Source: Bacteroidales bacterium | GTDB taxonomy: Bacteria; Bacteroidota; Bacteroidia; Bacteroidales; JAGOPY01 | Length of the DNA: 14,337 bases | NCBI GenBank assembly: GCA_030638325.1 | Contig: DAOWEV010000093.1 | Span: forward strand, 1-14,337 | Reading direction: 5' to 3' | Part shown: positions 1 through 7,596 of the stretch, one piece after another | Numbering within the stretch: position 1 is the first letter of the stretch | Layout of the letters: each line of letters begins with the position of its first letter | Notes under the pieces: generated by a model | What the model was told of the DNA's origin: nothing | What the model saw: only the letters and a program-made list of their open reading frames with translations | Databases searched by the model: none | Position numbers and translations under genes: made by a program

Positions 1-590
1 ATATGTGGCAATTTCAATTGATGCCTATCGGACGTGGTAAAGAAACATTTGACCTTGTTGTATCACCCGAAAAAAGAGTAGCGCTTTACAAAGTCTGGGA
101 AAAAGTATTAACTGAAAAAAAATATCCTATGGCCGATTTCTGGAATAGCGGCGTTATAAGTAATGGATGTATAGCTTATGGCAGGCATAACGGGTATATA
201 TATATTGATTGGGACGGCAATATTACGCCCTGTGCTTTTGTGCCTTATTATGTTGATAACATATATGATTTATACAAAGAAGGTAAAAATCTCGGCGATG
301 CAGTTCAATCCCGGTTTATGAAAAACGGACGTAAGTGGCAACAAAATCATGAAAAAACACGCAAAAATCATCTGATGCCATGTTCGATAAGAGACCATTA
401 TAAAAATTTCAGAGAAAACATAATTACCGGTGATGCAAAACCTGAAGACAAACAAGCAGCAGAAGCTTTAAATGATGCAATTTATTTTCAGAATATGGTT
501 AATTACGATGAAGAACTAACGAAATTAACTGAAAATATTAATGAACCCGAGTGTAGTGATTTATTACAGGAAATGAAATATAATAATTAA
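1..590 (+). CDS. Radical SAM/SPASM domain protein, C-terminal part (5' end outside window)
   Basis: The frame is open to the left edge, so the gene starts outside the window; the ATG at position 3 is probably internal. The visible 195 residues begin with a segment (WQFQLMPIGRG) that resembles the late part of a radical SAM barrel. A SPASM/twitch-like block follows: a Cys at about residue 56 in NGCIAYGRHNG, then IDWDGNITPCAF with Cys 77, then Cys 127 in MPCSIRDHY. In this class the C-terminal cysteines bind an auxiliary Fe-S cluster. The CxxxCxxC motif that binds the SAM cluster would lie upstream and cannot be seen. The substrate cannot be inferred; relatives modify peptides or small molecules. 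The gene ends 3 bp before the patatin remnant, so the two were probably co-transcribed. The family call is fairly secure, the function unknown. The segment is AT-rich. Confidence 0.72.
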   Translation, partial: MWQFQLMPIGRGKETFDLVVSPEKRVALYKVWEKVLTEKKYPMADFWNSGVISNGCIAYGRHNGYIYIDWDGNITPCAFVPYYVDNIYDLYKEGKNLGDAVQSRFMKNGRKWQQNHEKTRKNHLMPCSIRDHYKNFRENIITGDAKPEDKQAAEALNDAIYFQNMVNYDEELTKLTENINEPECSDLLQEMKYNN

Positions 591-593
591 AAC

Positions 594-802
594 ATGGCTG
601 AAAGACTAAAAATCCCGGTTTCATTAGTTTTATCAAGTGGAGGTTCAAAAGGGCTTGCCCACATTGGTGTTATTAACGAACTTGAATTAATATTCCTTAT
701 GATTCATCAAGTACTTTTCACTTTCATAAAGCGGAAAAATTGATTGAAACAGGTAAAAATGCAGCAAGAAAAGAAATTTCAAACTATTTAAATTCTTATT
801 AA
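594..802 (+). pseudogene. Patatin-like phospholipase remnant with large internal deletion
   Basis: An ATG at 594 opens a 49-codon frame that stops at 741. Its first ~31 residues read like the start of a bacterial patatin-like protein (VSLVLSSGGSKGLAHIGVINELE), including the glycine-rich oxyanion-hole loop and the GxxH-like AHIGV segment. A second frame, shifted by 2 nt and running to the TAA at 800-802, reads IPYDSSSTFHFHKAEKLIE followed by TGKNAARKEI, which matches the usual C-terminal tail of the same family (..A..LI..G..A). The middle, which would include the GxSxG nucleophile and the catalytic Asp, is missing, and the two ends are joined out of frame. Full-length relatives have roughly 250 residues or more, so several hundred bases have been lost. 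The remnant cannot be a functional lipase. It sits between the radical SAM gene and the glycosyltransferase, with only 3 bp and 1 bp gaps. Confidence 0.75.
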
Positions 803-803
803 A

Positions 804-1820
804 ATGAAAATATCAGCAATAATATGTGCGTACAATGAAGAAGAAACAATTAAAAATATTGTAACAACTGTTTCTGATTATTTTTTTGACGAAGTAATTG
901 TCATAAACGATGGTTCAACTGATAAAACAGATGAAATAGTACGTGGTCTTACGGATTTACACAATCTTAAATACATATCTCTGTCGGAAAATAAAGGCAA
1001 AGGATATGCAATGGCTACCGGAGTTAAAAATTCAATCGGTGAAATAATTACTTTTATTGATGCCGATTTATCAAACCTGACCGAGGAACATTTTTCGCAA
1101 TTAGTAACACCGATATTTAACAAAGAAGCAGATATGGTTTTGGGACAACCTTCTGAAACCGTAATTAATTACGCTGTTAATCCGTTTAAAGTCCTTACGG
1201 GTCAAAGAACCGTATTGAAATCAGATATACTTCCAATTCTTGAAAAAATAAAGTCTTCAAGATTTGGAGTAGAAACCTTGATCAACCTGTATTATAAAGC
1301 AAATGGGAAAAAGGTAAAATATATTTCATTGAACGGGTTGAAACATCCTACAAAATTTCAAAAAACTTCAGTAACAGATGCAACTAAGCAATTTGCTGCT
1401 GAGGGTCATGAAATTGCAATTACACTATTTAAGAATTATGATTTGATCATTAATAGTATTATAAACAAACTAGTTAAGAAGGAACAAAAAATGAAAACTA
1501 AAGAAATCAAAAAAGAGATCGTCGCTGATATGAATGAAGCAATAAATCTAGGCAAAGACATTGAACAATCTATTGCAAAAGCAGCTCAATCTGCAACAGA
1601 AAAGGCTTTTGCCGGAACATATTACAGTACCGAAAAGATAAAAGAGGTTGCTCATATGGTGCTTACCGCTGCTGCTGAAGGAGCAGAAGAATCGGGTAGT
1701 TATGTCAAAGAAGTGACCCGCGGCGCGCTGAAAGGAGTTAGAGAAGGTATAAATACTTCAATAAAAAAGACTAAACAAACCCTAAAAGAAACTGAAACAG
1801 GAGTTAATCAATGGTTTTAA
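804..1820 (+). CDS. Family 2 glycosyltransferase with C-terminal helical domain
   Basis: Residues 1 to about 215 form a GT2 (GT-A fold) domain: ICAYNEEETI at 7-16, VINDGSTD at 33-40, and the metal-binding DxD as IDADLS at 85-90. An LTGQR segment near 131 and RFGVETLINLYYKANGKKVKYI at 153-174 resemble the acceptor half of polyprenyl-phosphate or glucosyl-phosphoglycerate-type transferases. It would transfer a sugar from a nucleotide sugar; donor and acceptor are not predictable. No membrane segment is evident. From about residue 230 the protein changes to a Lys/Glu/Ala-rich helical region (MKTKEIKKEIV onward, then AAAEGAEESGSYV and TRGALKGVREG) resembling phasin-like or DUF6781-type helical domains; this resemblance is from memory. 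Met230 (ATG at 1491) is preceded by an AAGGA-like site, so the tail may also be made as a separate 109-residue protein. It may be a natural fusion or two genes joined by loss of a stop. The start follows the patatin remnant directly. Confidence 0.8.
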   Translation: MKISAIICAYNEEETIKNIVTTVSDYFFDEVIVINDGSTDKTDEIVRGLTDLHNLKYISLSENKGKGYAMATGVKNSIGEIITFIDADLSNLTEEHFSQLVTPIFNKEADMVLGQPSETVINYAVNPFKVLTGQRTVLKSDILPILEKIKSSRFGVETLINLYYKANGKKVKYISLNGLKHPTKFQKTSVTDATKQFAAEGHEIAITLFKNYDLIINSIINKLVKKEQKMKTKEIKKEIVADMNEAINLGKDIEQSIAKAAQSATEKAFAGTYYSTEKIKEVAHMVLTAAAEGAEESGSYVKEVTRGALKGVREGINTSIKKTKQTLKETETGVNQWF

Positions 1821-1853
1821 AATCAAATAATTAAACTAAAAAATAATAGTATC

Positions 1854-2279
1854 ATGAAAAAGAAAAATGTAATTATAGCATTAACAGTAGTTATCGCTAT
1901 CGCAATAGGCGGTTTGGTAATATGGAAACATTCATCTGAGGTAAAGGAATTTGTAAATAAAACAGAAAAGGAAGGAGGGGAACAGCTTGATGAACATTAT
2001 GCGGAACTTCAGGCACAAGCAGCTTTGCTTAAAGCAAAAATAGCAGCGGAATCTAAAGATACTTACGATCAGGCTTATGAAAACCTGGAAGAAGCAAAGA
2101 GGTGGTATAAGCACAACAATTACGAGGCAACAAAAAAGCTTGATTCTACAAGTGTCGAAATAATTGAAAAAATTAATGAGGCTCAGGAATACCTTAAAGA
2201 GAAAAAAGATGAAGCCGGAGTTTTGATTTCTGATATTTATTCAAAAGCATCTGAGCTGGTGAAAGATGATGATCAGTAA
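1854..2279 (+). CDS. Small membrane-anchored helical protein, function unknown
   Basis: A 141-residue protein with an N-terminal hydrophobic segment at about residues 5-24 (VIIALTVVIAIAIGGLVIW) preceded by Lys residues. This fits a single N-terminal membrane anchor or uncleaved signal. The rest is highly charged and predicted helical, with long Glu/Lys/Ala stretches (ELQAQAALLKAKIAAES and a later IIEKINEAQEYLKEKKDEAG) that look like coiled coil or amphipathic helix. It has no cysteines and no catalytic motif I recognise. It starts 33 bp after the glycosyltransferase gene and ends 53 bp before the phasin-like gene, all on the + strand, so one transcript is likely. No clear ribosome binding site precedes the ATG, which is normal for Bacteroidota. 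I do not recognise the family. A membrane-tethered helical scaffold is an inference only. Confidence 0.68.
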   Translation: MKKKNVIIALTVVIAIAIGGLVIWKHSSEVKEFVNKTEKEGGEQLDEHYAELQAQAALLKAKIAAESKDTYDQAYENLEEAKRWYKHNNYEATKKLDSTSVEIIEKINEAQEYLKEKKDEAGVLISDIYSKASELVKDDDQ

Positions 2280-2320
2280 ATGGTATAATTATTAAGAAAA
2301 TTTTAAGAATAGTATTAAAA

Positions 2321-2327
2321 AAGGAGG
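2321..2327 (+). promoter_or_regulatory. Strong Shine-Dalgarno before phasin-like gene
   Basis: AAGGAGG lies 5 nt before the ATG at 2333, a near-perfect complement of the 16S rRNA tail. It fixes this start. Such a site is unusual here: nearly all other genes in the window lack one, so this small protein may be translated at a high rate or independently of upstream genes. Confidence 0.75.
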
Positions 2328-2332
2328 TTAAA

Positions 2333-2653
2333 ATGATTGATCTATTAAAAAAAGGGATTCTTACAGGAATTGGAATTGGTTTGATAACCAAAGACAAAGT
2401 TGAAGACTACGCGAAAAAAGCAGCCAAAGAAGCAAAATTAACGAAGGAAGAAGGTCGTAAATTTGCAGATGAACTCTTAAAACAGTCGGAAGAAACTAAG
2501 CAGCAGATTGAGGAGAAGATTAACGATCAGGTAAAAGAGGTTGTTGACAAGTTAGGGGTGGCAACCCGGGAAGACCTGAGAAAAATCCAGGAACAATTGG
2601 ATAAGCTGCAAAGTTCGCTGAGTAAAAAAACAAGTAAGAAAAATGATTCGTAA
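2333..2653 (+). CDS. Phasin-like / PhaF-type small helical protein
   Basis: A 106-residue, Lys/Glu-rich, almost wholly helical protein. It opens with a short hydrophobic stretch (LLKKGILTGIGIGLIT, residues 4-19). Then come an amphipathic region (KVEDYAKKAAKEAKLTKEEG), a helix typical of phasin-family proteins, and a C-terminal segment with the pattern VATREDLRKIQEQLDKLQSSL (about 76-96), which recalls the end of polyhydroxyalkanoate granule-associated proteins. Phasins coat lipid or polyester granules; whether this organism makes such granules is not shown here, and no PHA synthase is in the window. The gene ends 11 bp inside the UbiB/AarF frame, so translation of the two is probably coupled. 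Small phasin-like genes next to aarF-type genes occur in other bacteria, as I recall. The family call is moderate; the role is inferred. Confidence 0.72.
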   Translation: MIDLLKKGILTGIGIGLITKDKVEDYAKKAAKEAKLTKEEGRKFADELLKQSEETKQQIEEKINDQVKEVVDKLGVATREDLRKIQEQLDKLQSSLSKKTSKKNDS

Positions 2654-4334
2654 GATCGGGATGATTGGCAGAACATATCGTCATGCCAACCGCTACCTGG
2701 AAATTATTGGTGTACTTTCAAAGCATGGGTTTGCCGATATTATTTCCCGGTCAAGCTTAGAAAGTGTTATTGATTTTGGTAGAAAGATTGTTTTCAGGAA
2801 GGCAGATTCTAAAATACTTTCCCTTTCGCGCTGGGAGCGGATGCGCCTGGTTCTGGAAAAACTTGGGCCGACTTTTATAAAATTCGGACAGGTAATGAGC
2901 AACCGGGCGGATTTAATCCCGATGGAATTATTAGTTGAGCTTGAAAAATTACAGGATTCTGTGCCCCCTTTTTCCGGAGAAGAAGCCATTCATATTATTG
3001 AAAAAGAATTAGGAAAACCGCTTACTGAAATATTTAAAAAATTCTCACATTCACCTCTCGCTGCTGCTTCCATTGCCCAAGTGCACAAAGCAATTCTTAT
3101 CGAAGGAGAGGAGGTTGTTGTCAAGGTTCAGCGTCCGGGAATTGACCGGACTATAGAAACTGATCTGGAAATAATATTTCATCTCGCTACAATGATGGAG
3201 AAGCACGTTCCGGAGATGAGATCTTTAAACATCGTTAAAGTCGTTGAAGAGTTTGAAAGAGCCATTCACAAAGAATTAAATTTTACTATTGAGGCGTCAA
3301 ACCTTGAACGATTTGGTACTAATTTTCAAAAAGACCCAAATATATATGTTCCCAAATGCTACAGGGATTATAGTACAAAAAAAATCCTGATAATAGAGTT
3401 CATTGACGGTGTTAAAATCTCAGATATTGAAAGCATCAAAGCAAATGGCCTCGATCAGGAAATTATTGCAAGAAGGGGAGCAGACCTGGTCTTAAAACAA
3501 ATATTTGAATTTGGATTTTTCCATGCTGACCCTCACCCGGGTAATGTCATGGTATTGCCTGAAAACGTGATCTGTTTCCTTGATTATGGAATGGTGGGAT
3601 CACTTACCCGGACTACAAGAGAATTAATCACATCAATGGCTGCCGGAGCAATTAATCGCGATACCGACAGAATTATCAGGAGTTTACTCAGATTGTGTGA
3701 AACAGATGGCGAAGTAAAAACTCAGAAACTGGAATTACAGATCACCGAACTTATCGACATGTATTTTAGTCAATCATTGGAACAAATGGACATGGTTGCC
3801 CTGGTCAATGATTTAATGAGATTCTTTCCTGAAAACAATTTAAAAATGCCTTCCGATCTGTATTTACTGGGGAGGTCAATGCTGCTTCTACAGGGAAATG
3901 GAGAAATACTCAATCCTGATTTTAATGTGGCAAAGCATATAGAGCCTTATATAAAGAAGATGATCAGGGAACGTCTGCACATTCGCAAAATTGCAAAAGA
4001 CCTATACGTCTCTGCTGAAGAATTGGGGCAACTGATGAAAGAACTGCCTTTTGAAATTCGCGAGATTATCGAAAAAGTAAAAAACGGTACAATAAAAATG
4101 GATATTGAGCATAAAGGACTTGACCCTATGCTCAAGACACACGGCCAGATAAGTAATCGTATTGCATTTGCTATTGTTTTAGCTTCTATAATAGTTGGCT
4201 CTTCATTAATTGTGCTTTCAAAAATCCCTCCGATGTGGTATGATATTCCGGTTATTGGAGTTATCGGGTTCCTTGCTTCAGGTATTCTGGGTTTTTGGCT
4301 TCTAATTTCTATCTTGCGTCATGGGAAAATGTAA
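2643..4334 (+). CDS. UbiB/AarF (ABC1/COQ8) family atypical kinase-ATPase
   Basis: A 563-residue protein with the full set of UbiB-family motifs. The KxGQ motif is FIKFGQVMSNRADLIP at 78-93. The alanine-rich nucleotide loop AAASIAQVHKA is at 140-150. The invariant Lys is K161 in VVVKVQRPG. The catalytic loop is HADPHPGN at 294-301, and the metal-binding Asp is D314 in LDYGMVG. Two C-terminal hydrophobic helices (about 505-525 and 533-555) would hold it in the membrane. Family members are ATPases linked to isoprenoid-quinone or other prenyl-lipid handling. Bacteroidota make menaquinone, so a role in ubiquinone synthesis itself is unlikely, and I do not give the symbol ubiB. The start at 2643 overlaps the phasin-like gene by 11 bp; Met7 (2661) is an alternative. 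It is the last gene of the + strand run and faces korB, which converges on it. No clear terminator is visible between them. Confidence 0.93.
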   Translation: MIRKIGMIGRTYRHANRYLEIIGVLSKHGFADIISRSSLESVIDFGRKIVFRKADSKILSLSRWERMRLVLEKLGPTFIKFGQVMSNRADLIPMELLVELEKLQDSVPPFSGEEAIHIIEKELGKPLTEIFKKFSHSPLAAASIAQVHKAILIEGEEVVVKVQRPGIDRTIETDLEIIFHLATMMEKHVPEMRSLNIVKVVEEFERAIHKELNFTIEASNLERFGTNFQKDPNIYVPKCYRDYSTKKILIIEFIDGVKISDIESIKANGLDQEIIARRGADLVLKQIFEFGFFHADPHPGNVMVLPENVICFLDYGMVGSLTRTTRELITSMAAGAINRDTDRIIRSLLRLCETDGEVKTQKLELQITELIDMYFSQSLEQMDMVALVNDLMRFFPENNLKMPSDLYLLGRSMLLLQGNGEILNPDFNVAKHIEPYIKKMIRERLHIRKIAKDLYVSAEELGQLMKELPFEIREIIEKVKNGTIKMDIEHKGLDPMLKTHGQISNRIAFAIVLASIIVGSSLIVLSKIPPMWYDIPVIGVIGFLASGILGFWLLISILRHGKM

Positions 4335-4552
4335 GACAGTTTTTAACTATTGATTAATTACTTCTCTTACTCAATCCGCTTATTCAAACCTTGGCAAGAT
4401 ACAATACATTATTCATAGCCGGAACAATTATCAATGAACGCGACAGGGCCAACCAGAATGATTATTTTTGATGTGATTCGTACGTAAATCAATGCGGATT
4501 GAACAAATCAACAAGAAATAATCACAACTCCATACAGCACAGGGAACTGACC

Positions 4553-5596
4553 TCAGAACTCAAGGATATTCCCGTCATTGATAAGATCGTCCATGTTTTT
4601 AATACGGGAGTTTTTTCTTGCCAGATCAACCTGTTCCTGTAACACCTGGTCGTAAGGGTCGGTATAATCGCAAGACCGGATCACTCCGGTAGCAACGGGG
4701 AATTCCGGCAAGGTCATTCTAACCAGCATATAATGGGTGGTATCATCGGGATCATGTGCATCATGTATCATGATATCGTCTTCAGTAATACCATTTTCTC
4801 CGATAGTGACAACTTCAAAGGTATGTCCGTTCCGCCGCAAACCTTTATTCCTTTCCTTGCCAAATATCATAGGTTTACCATGCTCAAGGAAGATCTGGTG
4901 GTCATCTCTGACATCTTTACCAGTGATCGCGGCGTGTATCTTATTGGCGAAGATCACGCAATTCTGAAGCACTTCCACCACAGAGGTTCCTTTATGCTCC
5001 GCAGCTTCCATGAATACCTCACGCATACGTTTTGGCTCGGTATCCACTATCCTGGCGAAAAATGTGCCCTGTGCACCCATGGTCAGTTCACCGGGTTTAA
5101 AAGGATTCTCGATGGTTCCATCGGGGGATGTCTTGGTAATGCTCCCCCTGGGTGTCGTTGGTGAAAATTGTCCCTTTGTGAGTCCGTAAATTTTATTGTT
5201 AAAAAGCACAATATTCATGTCGATATTCCTCCGGATCACATGGATAAAATGATTTCCTCCGATGGCCATACTATCTCCATCACCGGTAATGTGCCAAACT
5301 TCCAATTCCGGGTTTGCCACTTTAACACCTGTGGCAATTGCGGCTCCCCGGCCATGAAGTCCATGAAATCCATAAGTGTTGATATAATACGGAAACCTGG
5401 AAGAACATCCTATACCTGACACAAAAACCAGATTTTCCTTTTTACCGCCTCTTTCGACAAGAACACTCTTGATAGAAGATAAAATAGCGTAATCACCACA
5501 ACCGGCGCACCATTTAATATCACCATCAATCTTGAAGTCTGCTATGGTAAGGACCGGGTTATTGATAATTTCTTTTTCAGCATTCATATTACTCAT
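4553..5596 (-). CDS. korB: 2-oxoacid (2-oxoglutarate):ferredoxin oxidoreductase, beta subunit
   Basis: This 347-residue protein is the thiamine-diphosphate-binding beta subunit of a CoA-dependent 2-oxoacid:ferredoxin oxidoreductase, which decarboxylates a 2-oxoacid to an acyl-CoA and reduces ferredoxin. It shows WCAGCGDYAIL at 29-39, a GIGCSSRFPYY segment near 61-71, and the TPP/Mg motif GDGDSMAIGGNH (105-116) through NNKIYGLTKGQ (133-143). Cys 30, 33, 64 and 213 have nearly the spacing of the single [4Fe-4S] cluster ligands in structurally known two-subunit enzymes of this family. The first ATG overlaps the end of korA by 8 bp, but a GGAGG site abuts it directly. That site is well placed (9 nt) for Met4, so translation may begin at 5587. 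2-oxoglutarate is the likeliest substrate from the KorA/KorB type and size, but pyruvate or branched-chain oxoacids are not excluded. Confidence 0.93.
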   Translation of the reverse strand: MSNMNAEKEIINNPVLTIADFKIDGDIKWCAGCGDYAILSSIKSVLVERGGKKENLVFVSGIGCSSRFPYYINTYGFHGLHGRGAAIATGVKVANPELEVWHITGDGDSMAIGGNHFIHVIRRNIDMNIVLFNNKIYGLTKGQFSPTTPRGSITKTSPDGTIENPFKPGELTMGAQGTFFARIVDTEPKRMREVFMEAAEHKGTSVVEVLQNCVIFANKIHAAITGKDVRDDHQIFLEHGKPMIFGKERNKGLRRNGHTFEVVTIGENGITEDDIMIHDAHDPDDTTHYMLVRMTLPEFPVATGVIRSCDYTDPYDQVLQEQVDLARKNSRIKNMDDLINDGNILEF

Positions 5597-7439
5597 CCTC
5601 CAGGATTTTATTGAATTTATCTTTTAATTCAGCGATCATGAATGGCAGTCCCTGCATTTTATTATACTGCAAGAATTCAAACTGTTGGAACAATGATCTC
5701 AGGTAAAACGCAAATTGTCCGGAATTCTTTTCACAGACAATAATCTTTTTAAAGCCCTTAAACACATCCTTTGTATTTTTCGGCAGAGGGTTGATATAGT
5801 TAAACTGGGCCAGGCTGATTGCTTTTCCTTCTTTCTTCAGGTCTCTGACCGCTGAAACGAGAGGTCCGTAAGTTCCTCCCCAGCCAACTACCAGCAAATC
5901 TCCATTTTCCTTACCAGTGATTTTCTGATCAGGAATAACATCTACAACTTTCTGTACTTTTTTTGCGCGTAGTCCTATCATTATTTCGTGATTCACAGGA
6001 CCATGTGAAACATTTCCTGTCACATCTTCTTTTTCCAGGCCTCCTATACGGTGCCGCAGCCCTTCCTGACCCGGCAAAGCCCAACTTCTCGCCAGGGTTT
6101 CCGGATCTCTTTTATAAGGTTGATAATCCGGGTCATTATCTTTCACAAGGCGTGGTTTGATCTCAGGCATATCAGCCATTTTGGGGAGTTTCCATAGCTC
6201 GGAACCATTGGCCAGGTACCCATCGGTAAGCAGTATGACCGGAACCATATGTTCCAGGGCTATTTTTGAGGCCTGAAATGCAAAATCAAAGCAATTGGCC
6301 GGTGAGCTTGCAGCGAGAACCACGACAGGACTTTCGCCGGCTCTTCCATAAAGTGCCTGCAACAAGTCAGCCTGTTCAGGTTTGGTAGGCATTCCAGTAG
6401 CAGGGCCGGCTCTTTGGACATTCACTATCACGATCGGTAGTTCAGTAATTACTGCCAATCCAATAGCCTCACCTTTTAAGGCAAGGCCTGGCCCTGAGGT
6501 TGAAGTAGCGGCCAAGGACCCGGCAAAAGCAGCTCCGATGGCCGCATTAATACCGGCAATCTCATCTTCTGCCTGAAAGGTTTTTACTCCGAGATGCTTA
6601 CGCTTTGCCAGTTCCTGCATAATCTCTGTGGCAGGTGTGATCGGGTAAGATCCAAGGAACAGATCTCTTCCCGACTTTTCAGATGCTGCGATCAATCCCC
6701 AGGCAGCAGCCTGGTTTCCGTTTATATTCCGGAATCTTCCCTTTAACCTGTATGTTTTTTTTATCTTATATGTAACAGCCAGAGCTTCAAGGGTTTCCGC
6801 GTAATGATAACCAGCTCGCAACACTTTCTTATTAGCCTTTGCCACTATCGGCTTTGCCCCGAATTTCTCATCCAAAAATTGCTCGCCAGTCTTCAGGTTT
6901 TTATTGAACAAGTAATAAATGATTCCAAGGGCAAACTGGTTCTTTGAGCGATCAGCTGATTTTGGATCCAGGCCCATTTTTCTTACGGTTGCCCGACTGA
7001 GTGACGTGATGGGAGCTTTCACCACATTATAACCTTCCAATGTGCCGTCTTCAATCGGGTCCTCGATGTACCCGGCTTTTTTATAATGCTTATTATCGAA
7101 ATTATCAATATCAATGATGATGGTTGCTCCCGGTTTAACCCATACCATATTTTGCTTCAGGGCCGCCGGATTCATTGCAATCAGCACATCAGCCTGATCA
7201 CCGGGAGTATCTACTTCGGTATGGCCGAATTGTAATTGATAACCGGATACTCCGGCAAGAGTACCCTGCGGGGCCCTGATCTCTGATGGATAATCAGGAA
7301 AAGTAGCAAGGTCATTACCTGCTGACGCGGTTGTATCGGAAAATTGTGTACCGCTGAGTTGCATTCCGTCTCCGGAATCACCTGCAAATTTCACCACAAT
7401 TGTCTCAACTTCAACAACTTTGTTGTTTTTCTTGTTCAT
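5589..7439 (-). CDS. korA: 2-oxoacid (2-oxoglutarate):ferredoxin oxidoreductase, fused gamma-alpha subunit
   Basis: A 616-residue fusion of the gamma and alpha domains, the usual form in two-subunit enzymes. Residues ~10-200 are the gamma domain: VVKFAGDSGDGMQLSG at 15-30, FPDYPSEIRAPQGTLAGVSG at 47-66, and DVLIAMNPAAL at 84-94. The alpha pyrimidine-binding domain starts near 238 with NINGNQAAAWGL. It continues through LGSYPITPATEIM (262-274), FQAEDEIAG (288-296), TSTSGPGLALKGEAIG (312-327) and VQRAGPATGMPTKPEQADL (341-359). The YPITP and TGMPT segments place it among KorA-type proteins. With korB it makes succinyl-CoA plus reduced ferredoxin, or runs in reverse to fix CO2 if strongly reduced ferredoxin is available. 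It is the first gene of the korAB operon and is divergent from a ferredoxin gene. A TACCTTTG box about 28 bp upstream may drive it. No Shine-Dalgarno precedes the ATG. Confidence 0.95.
   Translation of the reverse strand: MNKKNNKVVEVETIVVKFAGDSGDGMQLSGTQFSDTTASAGNDLATFPDYPSEIRAPQGTLAGVSGYQLQFGHTEVDTPGDQADVLIAMNPAALKQNMVWVKPGATIIIDIDNFDNKHYKKAGYIEDPIEDGTLEGYNVVKAPITSLSRATVRKMGLDPKSADRSKNQFALGIIYYLFNKNLKTGEQFLDEKFGAKPIVAKANKKVLRAGYHYAETLEALAVTYKIKKTYRLKGRFRNINGNQAAAWGLIAASEKSGRDLFLGSYPITPATEIMQELAKRKHLGVKTFQAEDEIAGINAAIGAAFAGSLAATSTSGPGLALKGEAIGLAVITELPIVIVNVQRAGPATGMPTKPEQADLLQALYGRAGESPVVVLAASSPANCFDFAFQASKIALEHMVPVILLTDGYLANGSELWKLPKMADMPEIKPRLVKDNDPDYQPYKRDPETLARSWALPGQEGLRHRIGGLEKEDVTGNVSHGPVNHEIMIGLRAKKVQKVVDVIPDQKITGKENGDLLVVGWGGTYGPLVSAVRDLKKEGKAISLAQFNYINPLPKNTKDVFKGFKKIIVCEKNSGQFAFYLRSLFQQFEFLQYNKMQGLPFMIAELKDKFNKILEDE
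5597..5601 (-). promoter_or_regulatory. GGAGG ribosome binding site for korB
   Basis: On the minus strand GGAGG ends immediately before the first in-frame ATG of korB (zero spacing) but lies 9 nt before the second ATG at 5587-5585. This favours Met4 as the true start, leaving a 1-nt gap after the korA TAA instead of an overlap. The site lies inside the last codons of korA, consistent with coupled translation. Confidence 0.6.
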
Positions 7440-7466
7440 TGTAATTGAGCAAATTATTTATTTTGG

Positions 7467-7474
7467 CAAAGGTA
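7467..7474 (-). promoter_or_regulatory. Candidate -7 box of korAB promoter
   Basis: On the minus strand this reads TACCTTTG, matching the Bacteroidota -7 consensus TAnnTTTG, 27 nt before the korA ATG. A TTG lies upstream at a spacing of about 23 nt, longer than the usual 19-21, so the -33 element is uncertain. Confidence 0.5.
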
Positions 7475-7596
7475 TATGAATTACAAAACTAATAGCACAA
7501 TTTTTTAACATTTTTTTTTAACAACTTCAACGTCAGAAATTCATTTAGTTAGCTCATTTTAAATCAGGTACACAAGGCTTTACAGGAGACAGGAGG

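Noticed and set aside
4358..4471. Short frame ending RYNTLFIAGTIINERD, then RANQNDYF, between the UbiB gene and korB
   Set aside because: It has no start codon and no recognised family; it could be a decayed gene end but cannot be supported.
4733..5164. 143-residue open frame opposite korB
   Set aside because: It lies wholly antisense to a clearly conserved enzyme gene and resembles nothing.
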